Source: Alopecurus myosuroides
Taxonomy: Eukaryota; Streptophyta; Magnoliopsida; Poales; Poaceae
Direction: 5' to 3'
DNA length: 64,000 nucleotides
Assembly: GCA_028641055.1 (NCBI GenBank)
Contig: CM054060.1
Span: forward strand, 159,962,322-160,026,321
In this document: piece by piece, positions 24,186 to 34,600 of the stretch
Position numbering within the stretch: the first letter of the stretch is position 1
How the letters are laid out: every line of letters starts with the position of its first letter
Notes under the pieces: model-generated
What the model saw: only the letters and a program-made list of their open reading frames with translations
What the model was told of the DNA's origin: nothing
Databases searched by the model: none
Position numbers and translations under genes: made by a program

Positions 24186-25001
24186 TCACGCAGGACGGCG
24201 GTGAGTAGTACGACGAGAGATACGGTGAGGAGGAATCCCACAGAAGTAGGTAGAACGACGATCCACGTAGATCGGGACTGCCCTGAGAGCAACTCTCGGT
24301 GTGGTGAAGTAGAAAGCGTCGTCTCCCTGTGCTCCAAAGCGTGGAATCCCAGTGTAACCAGCTCCGAGGTTGAGGAGTGGACCTCTGATCGGCTCGTAAC
24401 CTCCAGCATCTGGTAAACTACGTCCAACTGTCTGATGGAAACGGGCAAAGCGCTCATCTCCAACAAAGTCTGTGGTGTACGTAGCCAGACGAGTCAAAGC
24501 GAGGTAGAGCTGCTCCCTGACTGAGGCTAACTCCTGAGAAAGTGTGGTGGCAACAGCGTCACTGTGCCTCACAAACTGAGCGGTGGTGTGCAGCCTGGTG
24601 TTATCATGCTCGTAGACATCCAGGTTGTCGTAGAGGGTGAAGTGAGCTCCCGCTGAAGTGATGTAACCACGGGGGATGTGGCGATAGATAGAATCGTCAA
24701 ATCCCCAGTAGTCAGCACGGAGGACGGTGAGACTCACGTAAGCTGCCTGCTGCACGGCCATATCGACTGTGGAACCTACTGCCTCGTAGCGGTGGACAAC
24801 GCTCATGCCATCATCTGACAGAATGTAGACGATAGCCTGGTAGTAGGTCTGGTCAAACTCTCGCTGCTGCTCGTAGACCTGGTACTCTGGTGCCCAATGG
24901 AACCCCAGATAAGTGACCATGTCTCTCAGCATCTCCGGATAACCGGCGGTGCTCTCACAACGAGTCATCCGAACCACCTGCGAGAAGAACCTGAGATCCA
25001 T
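24186..25001 (-). CDS. Element B ORF0: extra ORF with dsRNA-binding-domain-like region (271 aa)
   Basis: It lies between primer site and gag on the same strand. The frame is open from 25169, but the first ATG is 25001 (MDLRFFSQ). Residues 21-96 read like a double-stranded RNA-binding domain: a helix (YPEMLRDMVTYLG), then APEYQVYEQ, two or three strand-like stretches, and VGSTVDMAVQQAAYVSLTVL, matching the G-x-G and Ala-Ala helix pattern. The usual Lys-Lys before that helix is absent, so RNA binding is not assured. A long amphipathic helix follows (about 150-180), then an Arg-rich end. C has a homologue with one stop. Possible roles are genome packaging or interference with RNA silencing; both are inference. 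Confidence 0.65.
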   Translation of the reverse strand: MDLRFFSQVVRMTRCESTAGYPEMLRDMVTYLGFHWAPEYQVYEQQREFDQTYYQAIVYILSDDGMSVVHRYEAVGSTVDMAVQQAAYVSLTVLRADYWGFDDSIYRHIPRGYITSAGAHFTLYDNLDVYEHDNTRLHTTAQFVRHSDAVATTLSQELASVREQLYLALTRLATYTTDFVGDERFARFHQTVGRSLPDAGGYEPIRGPLLNLGAGYTGIPRFGAQGDDAFYFTTPRVALRAVPIYVDRRSTYFCGIPPHRISRRTTHRRPA

Positions 25002-25361
25002 CTGCAGATGATCGGGGAAGTTTTGATTAGACGCCGGTAGAGAACTGATGTGGAAAGCAACAACAAGGTTCAACTGACGAAAAGGATGTTGAAAAGAACA
25101 GGATATTGAAGCAACATCGGGAAACACGAGACCAAAAACTCCTGAGGTACTACGGAGAACCCAAAACACGTGAAACCCTAACTTGAAAGTTTAGGTGAGA
25201 ACAGAAAACAACGTTGCACTTCCTTACCAGAAAAGGGTGGGTGGGTGAGGAAAGAAGAAAAATGGCAGAATTCCTACTCTCACGTTTCATTTTTCCTATA
25301 TAGCTACAAAATAGTTTCTAGACTCAACTGCGACCAGTAAAAGGGATCCTACAGGCATACA

Positions 25362-25374
25362 GGCTCTGATACCA
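25362..25374 (-). other. Element B primer-binding site (tRNA-iMet type)
   Basis: The minus strand reads TGGTATCAGAGCC, two bases after the 5' LTR end at 25377. Confidence 0.92.
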
Positions 25375-25376
25375 TT

Positions 25377-28300
25377 TGTCGCACCCGGACTTCTAGAGGA
25401 TACTCACCGTACGAACTGAACAGTATTCTGATGGGATTACGGGGCTTACCGGCACCCGCGTCCTCTTACGAGTAGGCCAACACTTATGTGTGACAACCCA
25501 TCGCTACTGTTCACCGTCGATGTAAACTATCCCGTAGAAATCAGGACACTACCATTGACGTACTTCATACCATACACACACGGTACGTCAACGGCTTTGA
25601 ACAAACTGATAACACAACATATCTCTAAGACACAAAAGACTGAAATAAGTTGCAACTGGCCCTCACTAGGGCAGAGAATAGCAAATACAATCATCCAGAG
25701 GACACATGTCCCAACATAACATCATTACATCTCAGCGGAAGCATTCAAAGGGTCTGAGTACAGAGAAATCCAAATAGGCTTAAGAAGCCGGAAACTGAAA
25801 TAAGACGGAGCCCATCCACGATGTCTCGGATCCTGCCCGGGTCCGCTAACTACTCGTCAGCAGCCTCGTCAAACTCCACGTAGTAGCCGTCACCTGGATC
25901 CTCGTAAGCGTAGTCTGCGGAAACCACAGCCCCAAAGGGGTCAGTACATAGACGTAATGGCAAGCAAGACTCACAGTTCACCAAAGTGTAACCCGTCAAC
26001 ACCAAGTACAGATGACTTGGGTTCAACGGAAGGAAGGCGATATAACAGATGCTGCAACTGGCTGCGCTAACCAACTACAGAGATTCTACCACTTCAGACT
26101 AACAGAAAGGAGATAAGATCGAGTATTGTAACCAACTGAAAGATAACTTCAAACAAACCCATCCTGGACCTCGCCCCTTATCCGAAGAAGCAATCCGAGG
26201 ATAACTCACACAGTTGGCTTAAAGATGAATCAAGTTATTGTGACAATAATCCTATTACTAGTCAAGTTGTTAATCATGGGGTGTGAGATTGTGAATCATT
26301 AGGTTTAAGTTGTCCTGAGTACTTGTTAGCCAGTACTTTCACGAAGTTAACCATAACCGCGGAAAACACAGCTTCTCGAGAAGATTATCCCTGCAGGGTT
26401 GCACCAATTTGGCCGTACACGTATGAATAACCCGCCAGATGGGATGCCTCCCACCAAGCGGGGCACTCAACACAACTCAACTCTTCTCCGCATCAAGCCC
26501 AAAGCACCTTGGGCGCACGGCTAATCGAGCCCAGAAGAAAATGGACCCTCATAGCACTCTAAGAACGTGTCCCCCTATATGCCGACTACAAAAGTTCCAC
26601 CCTGCGCTGGGCTCGCAAAAACATGCATGCGGCAAATGGAAAATACGAACTAAATGAGATGATTTGGACGAGATGCGAATCGAATCAAATTGAGGGGGGC
26701 GCCCATACTCGCTTCCCACATGCGGGTAGTGCGCTCATCATGGATTAGTAGACAAGACCCTTTTCCTATTAGGGTCGACACTAGCAGGCCTCAAAACCAC
26801 ACAGGGCCTCCTGCCGGTGCCTTATCATCAAATTACTATTAAGTAATAACATTAGCATGATTGATTGATTGATTAAACATCAAGCCCCCAGAACATAATG
26901 AAGATATAGTATCTGAAAGTAACGGGTAACAGACTCGAGCAAAACAAACTAAGCATGATAGTAAGACACTGGCTCAAACAATAGGGTTGTAGGAGTGGTG
27001 GTGAGGCAATATCAGGGTTAAGGGATTCATGTGATAGGTTCGTAACAGAAACAACTACCACTAAGGCTAGCAGAAATAGACAACGGAAAGTATCGGTAAC
27101 CAGGGTTGAAAGGAACACAATGGTTCATGTGAGTGATAACTTGCCTGCAAACTCAGCAGCCGGGTACTGAGCTAGATCCTCAGAAGGGGTGCTGTAAAGA
27201 TCGTCTGTCTCAACGTCGTCGTCTATTCGAGAAGAAGAAAACAAACAAGACAGAAATATAAACAATCATTATCATGGCATAGTTCACAATCAAAGATGAT
27301 GCATGACAAGTTAATGGTTGCATCAAAATAAACTAAGTGACATGGTAACACAATTAAGATGGACCCCTATGCAATTTTGAGTTGCATAAGGAAAAGGGAC
27401 CATGAATTAAGTGGAAACAAATGATTTACACTTAATTATTATGTGAAAATTGTTAGCATGATGCATGCATGATGGTAACAACAAAATAACAACAAATAAC
27501 AAAAATAGATGCAAGTGATAAAAGGATTTAACAAGTTTTGGAAATCATTTATTAAGTTTGGAAAGTTTTGGTTACTTAAACATGTCACACAAACAATTGT
27601 TGTTTTCACCAAATTAAAGTGTGCAAAACAATTAACAAAATTCATATTTGAAAAGAACATCAAATTTTAGTTGGATTACATGTTTCAAATATTGAAATTG
27701 GAATTAGGATGAATTTATTATGACTTAAACAATATTAAACAAGTTTTAATTGAATTTGAAACAAGTTTGAATATTACTTGAATTTTTATTTATTCAAAAC
27801 ATAATTTCAAACTCATATTTGAAAAGTTCACACTTTGATGGTTTGAAAACATATTTTGCATGTTCAAAAATATTTTATATTGAGCAAGTTATGATTTTAT
27901 CAAATTTAAATGAATTAAACAAGTACTAAATTATTTAGGCAATTTAAATTATTCAAACCATGAAACAAAAGTTATATTTGAATAGGTTATTCAAAATGGT
28001 ATGGAAAACATATTTTATTTGTATTTATTGGATTAATAATGAATTAGTTATTGAATTTAGCAAATTGCATTTGAATTATTTGAATTCAAATTTGAATTGC
28101 ATTTTGAAAATTCAAAACAGGAAACAAATGATACCAATGGATAGACAATCAAATTTAGATTAGTGTGCATATTTTATTTTCATTTATTGGAGTTATAAAA
28201 CTAATTTTATTTGCCAAATTACTCCCAGGGACCCATCTGCTAAAACAAAGGGCCTAAATTTGAAATCAGAAAGTGTTAAAACGTTTTATACCGCCCTGGA

Positions 28301-29886
28301 ATGCACACCAGACACTGCCAGGGGGGCCCAAGCCTCACTGTGCTTGCGTGGCCACATGAGTGACTGACAGGGGGCCCTCCCTGTCAGCACTCAGCCGACA
28401 AGAAAAGGTGGGGATTTTATCCCAGGGAGCCAGGGATCGAACCCAGCACCCCTCGCTCGCGTTGCGTTAGACTGAACCAGTGCGGTGCGCTGCGTTTCTT
28501 GTCAGTCTACCGTGCAAAGTGAGGATAACGTGTTGGACGCGGATCTGAAACTATCTGACGAACAAACGCTTGTCTGAACGTTGACAGTGAACGGAGTGGC
28601 GCACGACGGCGAGCACACGGCGGTGCTGGACGCTGCTGGACGCGATCTGGTGGTGCAAGCAGTGTGCAGATGCGAGTGTGCAGGGGGTGACAGAGAGGAG
28701 GATCAGACGGTGGCTCACCACCGTTTGCAGAGGGCGCAGAGGCTCGGTGACGCACGGCTGACGGAGGCGACGGCGGCGTGGAAGAAGACGGCGGCGCGGC
28801 TCCCGTCGATGGCGTGCTCCCCTGCGGTGTCCAATCGGAAGAGAAGATGGTGGCGAATCGTTTCCAGCACTTAGGTGGGTGCGTGCGTGTCCATGGCTAC
28901 GGTGGTGTGCACGGGTTCAGACGGTGGCCGCCGGTGAGAAAGAGCAGAGAGGAGAGACGAAGGTGGGAGGTGGCGCTCGACGGCGGAGGCGAGGGGAGAG
29001 AGGAAACCTAGGCTAGGGTTAGGTGCCCGGGGTCCGTGGGGTTCTTATAGCGCCCGCGGGTGGCTTCTGGCCGTCGGAGCCGCCGTACTGCCGCCGTGGC
29101 AGGTCTGGATGATCTGCCGTACCGCGGGGCGACGGTGGCGGCCGTTCTAATCGAAACGGTACGCGCGTTAGCGGGCTGGGCCGCGCGCTAGTTAGGCTTA
29201 GGTGGGTTTGGGCTGGTTAGGTGACGCGCGCGCGTTTCTTTCTTCTTTTTCTTTTTCTGTTTTATATTTTTTTTGCAGAAAAACAAATTGGAAGAAAAGG
29301 ATGGTTTGTAGGTTAGTAAAAATATTAGAAAAATTAGGTTAAGCTTATTAGGTTAATAGCAAACAAATGCTAACTTTTGTTTTCACAAAGTTTTCAAAAT
29401 TATTGCTGTTTAAGAATTAGACCAAAATTTGAAGGAATCTTAATATTAATTAAACATTAATGAAAACATCCATTTTAATAGGGTGACCCCTATTATTTAA
29501 TTTGATTAAATGAGTATAATTAATTGGTGATTTTCATATATACAAATTGGGTGCTGATTTGAATATTTGACTTGAGTTTGAAAATGATTTGGAATTAATT
29601 GATTGAAATAAAGCACCATTTTATTAATTGATCAATATTGAAAAATATGACAACAAATGAGTTGTTTTTATTTGAGATTTTTATTTCAAATGTTGTAACA
29701 GAGCAAGTATGAAAATAATGTTTGGCTATTGTTTGAATTTCAAATGTGAAAACAAGATAAAACAGATGCAAAACAAATAGTAAACAAATGCAAACAAATA
29801 ATTAAACATGATGACATGATGCAATACTTTGAATTAAAACAAGAAATCAAACATTCTAAGGGATATTTCATACTTGGGATGTTACA
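25377..29886 (-). repeat. Element B 5' LTR (4510 bp)
   Basis: It is about 99% identical by eye to 15037-19548. It drives the element transcript on the minus strand; the TATA-like box is at 29044-29050. Hairpin block at 26351-26400. Confidence 0.93.
25850..29044 (-). CDS. LTR-internal three-exon small ORF, copy in B 5' LTR (predicted)
   Basis: Exon 1 ends at 28719, exon 2 is 27222-27145 and exon 3 is 25914-25850. Splice sites and phases are the same as in the 3' LTR copy. The exon-2 acceptor context changed from GGATAG to GAATAG, keeping the AG. The third hairpin of the intron block has one mismatch here (CACAG for CACGG). As elsewhere, start codon and splicing are unproven. Confidence 0.5.
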
Positions 29887-29938
29887 CATGCCATGTACAC
29901 AACACCTCTCTTTATTACACAAAAGTAGGGATGTTACA
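29887..29938 (-). repeat. Element C 5' LTR, terminal fragment after B
   Basis: It begins with the second catgc target copy and ends at the C terminus GATGTTACA. The sequence matches 5629-5680 of the 3' LTR. Confidence 0.93.
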
Positions 29939-31180
29939 GGCACCCCGCTGACAGCTCTTCTATCATTTGGATAAGCGGATAAAGCCACTAGTCCAGGGTG
30001 TGAAATCCAATCAACAAGTGAGATAAAGATTCTCTATTTACGTCCTCATGAGCTAAAACAGGGACACAAAACATGAATAATTTTTAGCAGGTTTTAAAGG
30101 TAGCACATGAGCAATTTACTTGGAGTGGCGGTTAAATACGGCATATAGGTAGGTATGGAGGACACATTTGGCAAACTTTGATTTTCAGGGATTTGGATGC
30201 AAGAGTAGAGCTCATACTCAGTACATGTGTCGGCTAGCAAATAGACATGGAGCGACAATCAACAGAGCAACAACTATTATAATGATGTTTGCGACAAAGT
30301 GAAATTAACCGAGGCATAAAATTGATACTAGAACTCTGAGGCAAAATAAATCATTGAGGCTTATTGACATTTTGTTTTCAGTCTTAGCATGCATGAGCAT
30401 GTGCCAAGTCTATTCAAATGAAGCAGTCATAGGAGGCTACAACAATATCATACCCTTCTATGAATAAAACAATGCGAACAAATATTTATATGAAAAGTCA
30501 TTTACTAACAATATATTGGAACAAAACATGAGAGAGCATGAACTATTAAGCAACCATTCAGTCATATATATCTTATACGAACAAACTAAGCATGCGCACA
30601 TAGATGGATATATGTACAAAAATGAAAGCAAATAGAATTCATACCAGCCTCTCACCACAACTTGAATTTTCGTTATTGTCATTATTGCTCTTCACTCGTG
30701 ACTCAAATAATATATAATGAAAAACAAGCTCCAGTGGAATCACGGACGATTGTTGAACTCCGCAACAAACTTTACAAAACCAAAGAAGAAAAACAAATAT
30801 TTTTGGATTTTTCAATTAAAGCACGAACAAAAAGAGAGAAAGCAAACAAAGCAAAAATATTTTTGGGTTTTCAAAATGAAACAAGAACAAAAGAAAGCAA
30901 ACAAACAACCAAACAAAAATATTTTTGGGTTTTTGAATATTAAACTGCAACTAAGAGATAAAGCAAACCAAATAAAGAAACAAAAAGAGATAAACAACAA
31001 AAATATTTTTGGTCTTTTTGTGTTTTGGAAAGCAAGAACAAAACAATAAAAACAAAGAGAAGCGAAAGAAACGAAAACAAGCAAAAGAAACAAAGAGAAA
31101 CGAAAAACAAACGGAAGAAATGATAAACATGGATATACAAAGAACCGACCGAACATGATATATAAATGAGTGTGATGTCG
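29939..31180 (-). mobile_element. Element A 3' non-coding interior (proximal part)
   Basis: AT-rich, no supported gene. Its reverse complement matches E at 43935-45065. ggcac at 29939-29943 is the second target copy of C. It includes the A-rich repeats at 30790-31030. Confidence 0.8.
30790..31030. repeat. A-rich degenerate repeats around CAAAAATATTTTTG
   Basis: Four copies of a near-palindromic AAAATATTTTTGG core recur about every 60-90 bases with GAACAAAA-type spacers. E has the same motif three times at 44070-44250. Function unknown. Confidence 0.6.
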
Positions 31181-31183
31181 GTA

Positions 31184-31198
31184 TACCTCCCCCAAGAT
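31184..31198 (-). other. Element A internal polypurine tract
   Basis: The minus strand reads CTTGGGGGAGGTATAC just after the end of the ORF-1-like frame, about 2 kb from the LTR. It resembles the terminal tract (1389-1401) and is kept in E at 43919-43934. It could be a second plus-strand primer. Confidence 0.55.
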
Positions 31199-31199
31199 T

Positions 31200-32308
31200 A
31201 GGATTTTGGCCTAAGTGGAGATCAATCAAAGTGCGGGAAATATCCCCACTACGGTGGGTCATCCCTCGTGTGGTCGTACTCGGGCGCATAAGAAGAAGAT
31301 GAAGCAGCCGACGCATAGTCATAACCGGGGTGCTAATATGGAATCCCCGTGGCGTCATAGGGATGGATGAAATCACCATCGTCCCCCTCTCCGGCATCCT
31401 CCCCTTGCTGGGGGAGATGCTCAAGGTATGTATCCAGATCACTCTCAGGAAGCTCCCATCCTTGTCTGTTATTAAGATCAAACAAAGGAGGTGCATGCAA
31501 AAGTACTTCTCTAACAGTTTTAACAACTCTCCACCCAGATCGTTTGGAGAAAGTTAATTCAAAAGATAAATTATGTAAGTGAGCATGCGTGGAAAGAAAC
31601 TTATGTTGAACCATGGAAACAAGATTAAGCCTCTCTAAAGGAAACTGATAGTCTAGATGGTGAGGCTCCAAACCATGCAAAGCTAACAAGCGCGAGGCAA
31701 TAAGACCTCCACAAACTCCGCCCTTCTCACGGTTATGTCATAGACGGTAAGCAATCAAAGCGCCAAAATTATAAGACCTATCGTGTCTCAAAGCAGCAGC
31801 AATAAATGCCAAATCATAAACAGATAACTTGCTGGCAGTTTTCCTAGCTAATACACATTTAGAAATTAATTTTACCCTTCTCCCCTGTGAAGCTTCTGCC
31901 TTGGCAAATCTCTCCATATAAATCCAGTAGTGGTTTGGGCTGCCCACTTATTTTCTCACAAGACCCCCACTCAGGTACCTTAATAGCTGCACAGAAAACA
32001 CTAAAAGGCAGGCTCACAACTTTATTATAAATCTTATAGTGGACCATTGGGTTAGTTGGAGACCATTTAAAACGAAAATCCTGCACCACAGACATAGTTA
32101 GTTTGACATATTGGATGGGCTCATCCTCAAGGAAACGCTCTAAACGTGCATTATGCACTAGAGTGTTAAAATCCTGCAGAATTCCGGTAACCTGCATAAA
32201 TTCCCGACACGGATAGATCGATGGGAACACCCTCTCTTCACGGTGCACGAGCATGAACTCATGCACCTCCAACTCATGCTGGCTTAGTTGATAAGCATTG
32301 TGTTCCAT
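31200..32308 (-). pseudogene. Element A Athila ORF-1-like frame, broken
   Basis: The frame from 32308 (MEHNAYQLSQHELEVHEFMLVHRE...) to 31859 resembles the Athila ORF-1 family of plant retroelements. It has the FxxxGILQDFNTLVHNARLERFL region and a PIQYVKLTMSVVQDFRF segment. Coding similarity goes on in shifted frames (31689-31333, with an acidic Gly/Asp/Tyr-rich end) up to the internal polypurine tract. E carries the homologous frame (42854-43890). Position after protease, where RT and integrase should be, defines this pol-less family. The role of ORF-1 is not known to me; in Athila elements it has been discussed as an envelope-like position, which I cannot support here. Confidence 0.65.
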
Positions 32309-33262
32309 CTTTGAAATTTTTCAACAATCATCATAAAAATTAATTTCAAGCAACTATAAGGTGGAGACTACCATAGGGACTTATATGAGATCTAAACATA
32401 CATCAAAACTATATTATTTCTACTCAAATCAAGCATGCAAACTCACATAAGCTGTCACCTACTGTGGCAAAATACTCAAGAAATACTTCACTAAACAAAA
32501 TTCTACTTGGATCATCGGAGGAGTCACATACCGGAGAGAAAATGCACCAAAATTCAGCACAAAAGATGGGGTGAGAAAAGAGATCGAAAAATTTCGAGGA
32601 AGAACTCGGGTTCCAGGAAATCTGTTGAGTTTGGGAGGCGAGAGAAGGAACTTTAGCAGGGGAGAGAGTTAGTGGGGGGCCAGGGGGCCCCACACCATGG
32701 GCTGGCGCCACCAGGGGGCAGGCCGCGCCACCTAGGGTGTGCGTGCCTGGTGGGTCCCCCTGGGGTCTCCCAGGTGGCTTTTTGCCTCATTTTTGACGTA
32801 AAAATTTATTATAATTTTTCTGGAATTTTTCGAGAAACTTTATTTTTGAGGTATTTCCAGAATTTTAATAATCAATAAAAACTGGGAAAACGAAAGTGAA
32901 AACGTGGAAAACCAAACCAAAACCAGAACTACAGATGTTCTAAGACACTATAATGAAAGAATATCCAAATAAAACAAAGGTGGTAGTGGTGAAAACAAAA
33001 GTATGGGTGGTGAAAACATGCATAACTTCAGTAAACAGGGTGAAAACACCAGGAAAACATGCATAAGGATGATGGAAAACATGATTGCACTCAAGTAATA
33101 ATGTGATAACAGAAGTAAACATGGTGAAAACAATATGGGGAAGGTGAAAACATAGTGAAAACATTGTCCATTTCATTTAAAATCATTTTGTTAACAAGGG
33201 TGATCAAGTCTTGCTACCAAAATAATTTTATATGAAACAAAACTTTGTTTCTCACTAAATAA
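32309..33262 (-). mobile_element. Element A spacer between protease and ORF-1, with GGTGAAAACA repeats
   Basis: No gene is seen. Part of it (32960-33170) contains many GTGAAAACA words in loose tandem. A GC-rich patch (32650-32780) matches E at 42370-42490. The homologous spacer in E is 41893-42853, so this non-coding spacer is a fixed part of the family. Confidence 0.75.
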
Positions 33263-34600
33263 TTATGTTACCTCAACCTTGATAGGCATAGTCCCAATCA
33301 TAATAATTTCATATTCTTTTGGTGGCTTTGGAATAGGACAATAAAATTCTCCAATCTTGATGGTCTCGATATTTTCAACGGAATTTAAACCATATTTTCT
33401 ATCAATCTTCTTGGGAAAATAAGCAGTGTGCTCTTTATCATTAAAATTAAAAGTAACTTTGCCTTGATTGCAATCAATAACAGCCCCTGCAGTATTAAGA
33501 AAATGTCTTCCAAGAATAATAGAAATATTATCATCTTCAGGCATTTCCAACACAACAAAGTCGGTTAATATCAGACAATTATTAGCAACTTGAACAGGGA
33601 CATTCTCACATATACCCAAAGGAATAGTAGTAGACTTATGAGCCATTTGCAAAGATAAATCAGTTTGTATCAATTCTTCTAGGAGGAGTCTTTTATAGAG
33701 AGTAAAAGGCATGACATTAACTCCAGCTCCCAGATCAAACAAATCAGTTCTAACATAATTATTTTTAATAGAACAGGGAATAGTAGGTATACCAGGGTGT
33801 CCAAGCTTCTCAGGAACCTTGCCATTAAAAGAATAATTAGCAAGCATAGTGGAAATTTCCTCATTAGGAATCTTCCTTTTGTTAGAGACAATATCTTTCA
33901 TATATTTTGCATAAGGAGGAAATTTAATAGCATCAGTTAAAGGAATTTGCAAGAACAAAGGTTTCATCCATTCACAAAACTTCCTACAGTGTTCTTCTTC
34001 CTTAGATTTGTGTTTCTTGTCAGGAAAAGGCATTGGTTTTTGTACCCAAGGTTCTCTCTCATTACCATGTTTATTAGCAATGAAATCTTCCTTAGTATAC
34101 TTTGCAGTTTTAGTTTGCTTTTCAGGTTCAGCTACAGGCTCTTCTTTATCAGAAGCATCATCCTTTTCATTACCACTTTCAGTTTCAGCATCATAGATAG
34201 ATATACTATTAGGATCTTTAGCAAGTTCAGAGGATTCTACAACAGTTTTATGTTTCTTATTCTTTTTCTTCTTAGTATGAATAACATCATTTTTAGTTTG
34301 CTCAGAATCTTTTTCAATTCTTTTAGGATGTCCCTCAGGATATAAAGGATCTTGTGTAGAAATGCCACTTCTAGCTCTTATTTCATAAGCATGTTTTTCT
34401 TTAGAAGCATTGACTAGCAAATATTTTTGCACTTTAGCAAGTTGAACCATTTTAAAATGTTTAACAAGCATTTTAACATCATTAGAGGTTCTTCCTATAA
34501 TACCACATAAATCATTAATAGCTCTAGAGTTTTCCATAAGGTGGTTCCGCACTCTCTTATTAAAATTATCTTGCTTAATGACATAATTATCAAATTCATC
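33263..34600 (-). pseudogene. Element A Gag C-terminal part and aspartic protease
   Basis: The ORF 34552-33263 (429 aa) has a Lys-rich stretch and then an aspartic protease core: FDLGAGVNVMPFTLYKRL, with D-L-G-A as active site, and IILGRHFLNTAGAVID, the second conserved protease segment. It ends EYEIIMIGTMPIKVEVT, the same residues that E shows around its A insertion point. It is in frame with the upstream gag piece but separated by a TGA at 34601-34603. There is no RT downstream. Protease activity is possible only if translation restarts. Confidence 0.85.

Larger units (their letters stand above)
15037..29886 (-). mobile_element. Element B: full-length, apparently intact Tekay/Del-like chromovirus (14.85 kb), minus strand
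   Basis: The parts are a 5' LTR (25377-29886, 4510 bp), primer site, ORF0, an uninterrupted Gag-Pol, purine tract and a 3' LTR (15037-19548, 4512 bp), flanked by TSD catgc. Termini on the minus strand are TGTAACATCC and GGTGCGACA (3' LTR GGTGCAACA). By eye the LTRs differ at about 35-40 of 4510 positions, near 0.8%. It is therefore young, and younger than C, into which it is inserted. The integrase ends in a chromodomain-like tail, placing it among chromoviruses. It is the only element here that could supply enzymes. Confidence 0.95.
2178..29938 (-). mobile_element. Element C: degenerate Tekay/Del-like chromovirus, minus strand, interrupted by B
   Basis: LTRs are at 2178-5680 and 11560-15036 plus 29892-29938. 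The flanks carry TSD ggcac (2173-2177, 29939-29943). Minus-strand termini are TGTAACATCC and GGTCTGACA. The primer site at 11543-11554 matches initiator Met tRNA, and a purine tract follows 5681. The interior encodes ORF0, gag-protease, RT-RNase H, integrase and a chromodomain-like tail, but pol holds several stops and frameshifts. Net length without B is about 12.9 kb. LTRs differ by roughly 1% by eye, so it is older than B, as the nesting requires. Confidence 0.93.

Noticed and set aside
30662..31195. Lys-rich and Phe-rich ORFs on both strands
   Set aside because: They come from A-rich repeats; composition alone explains them.
31200..32308. Envelope gene in the Athila-like element
   Set aside because: No signal peptide or membrane segment is visible; similarity is to Athila ORF-1, whose role I cannot establish.
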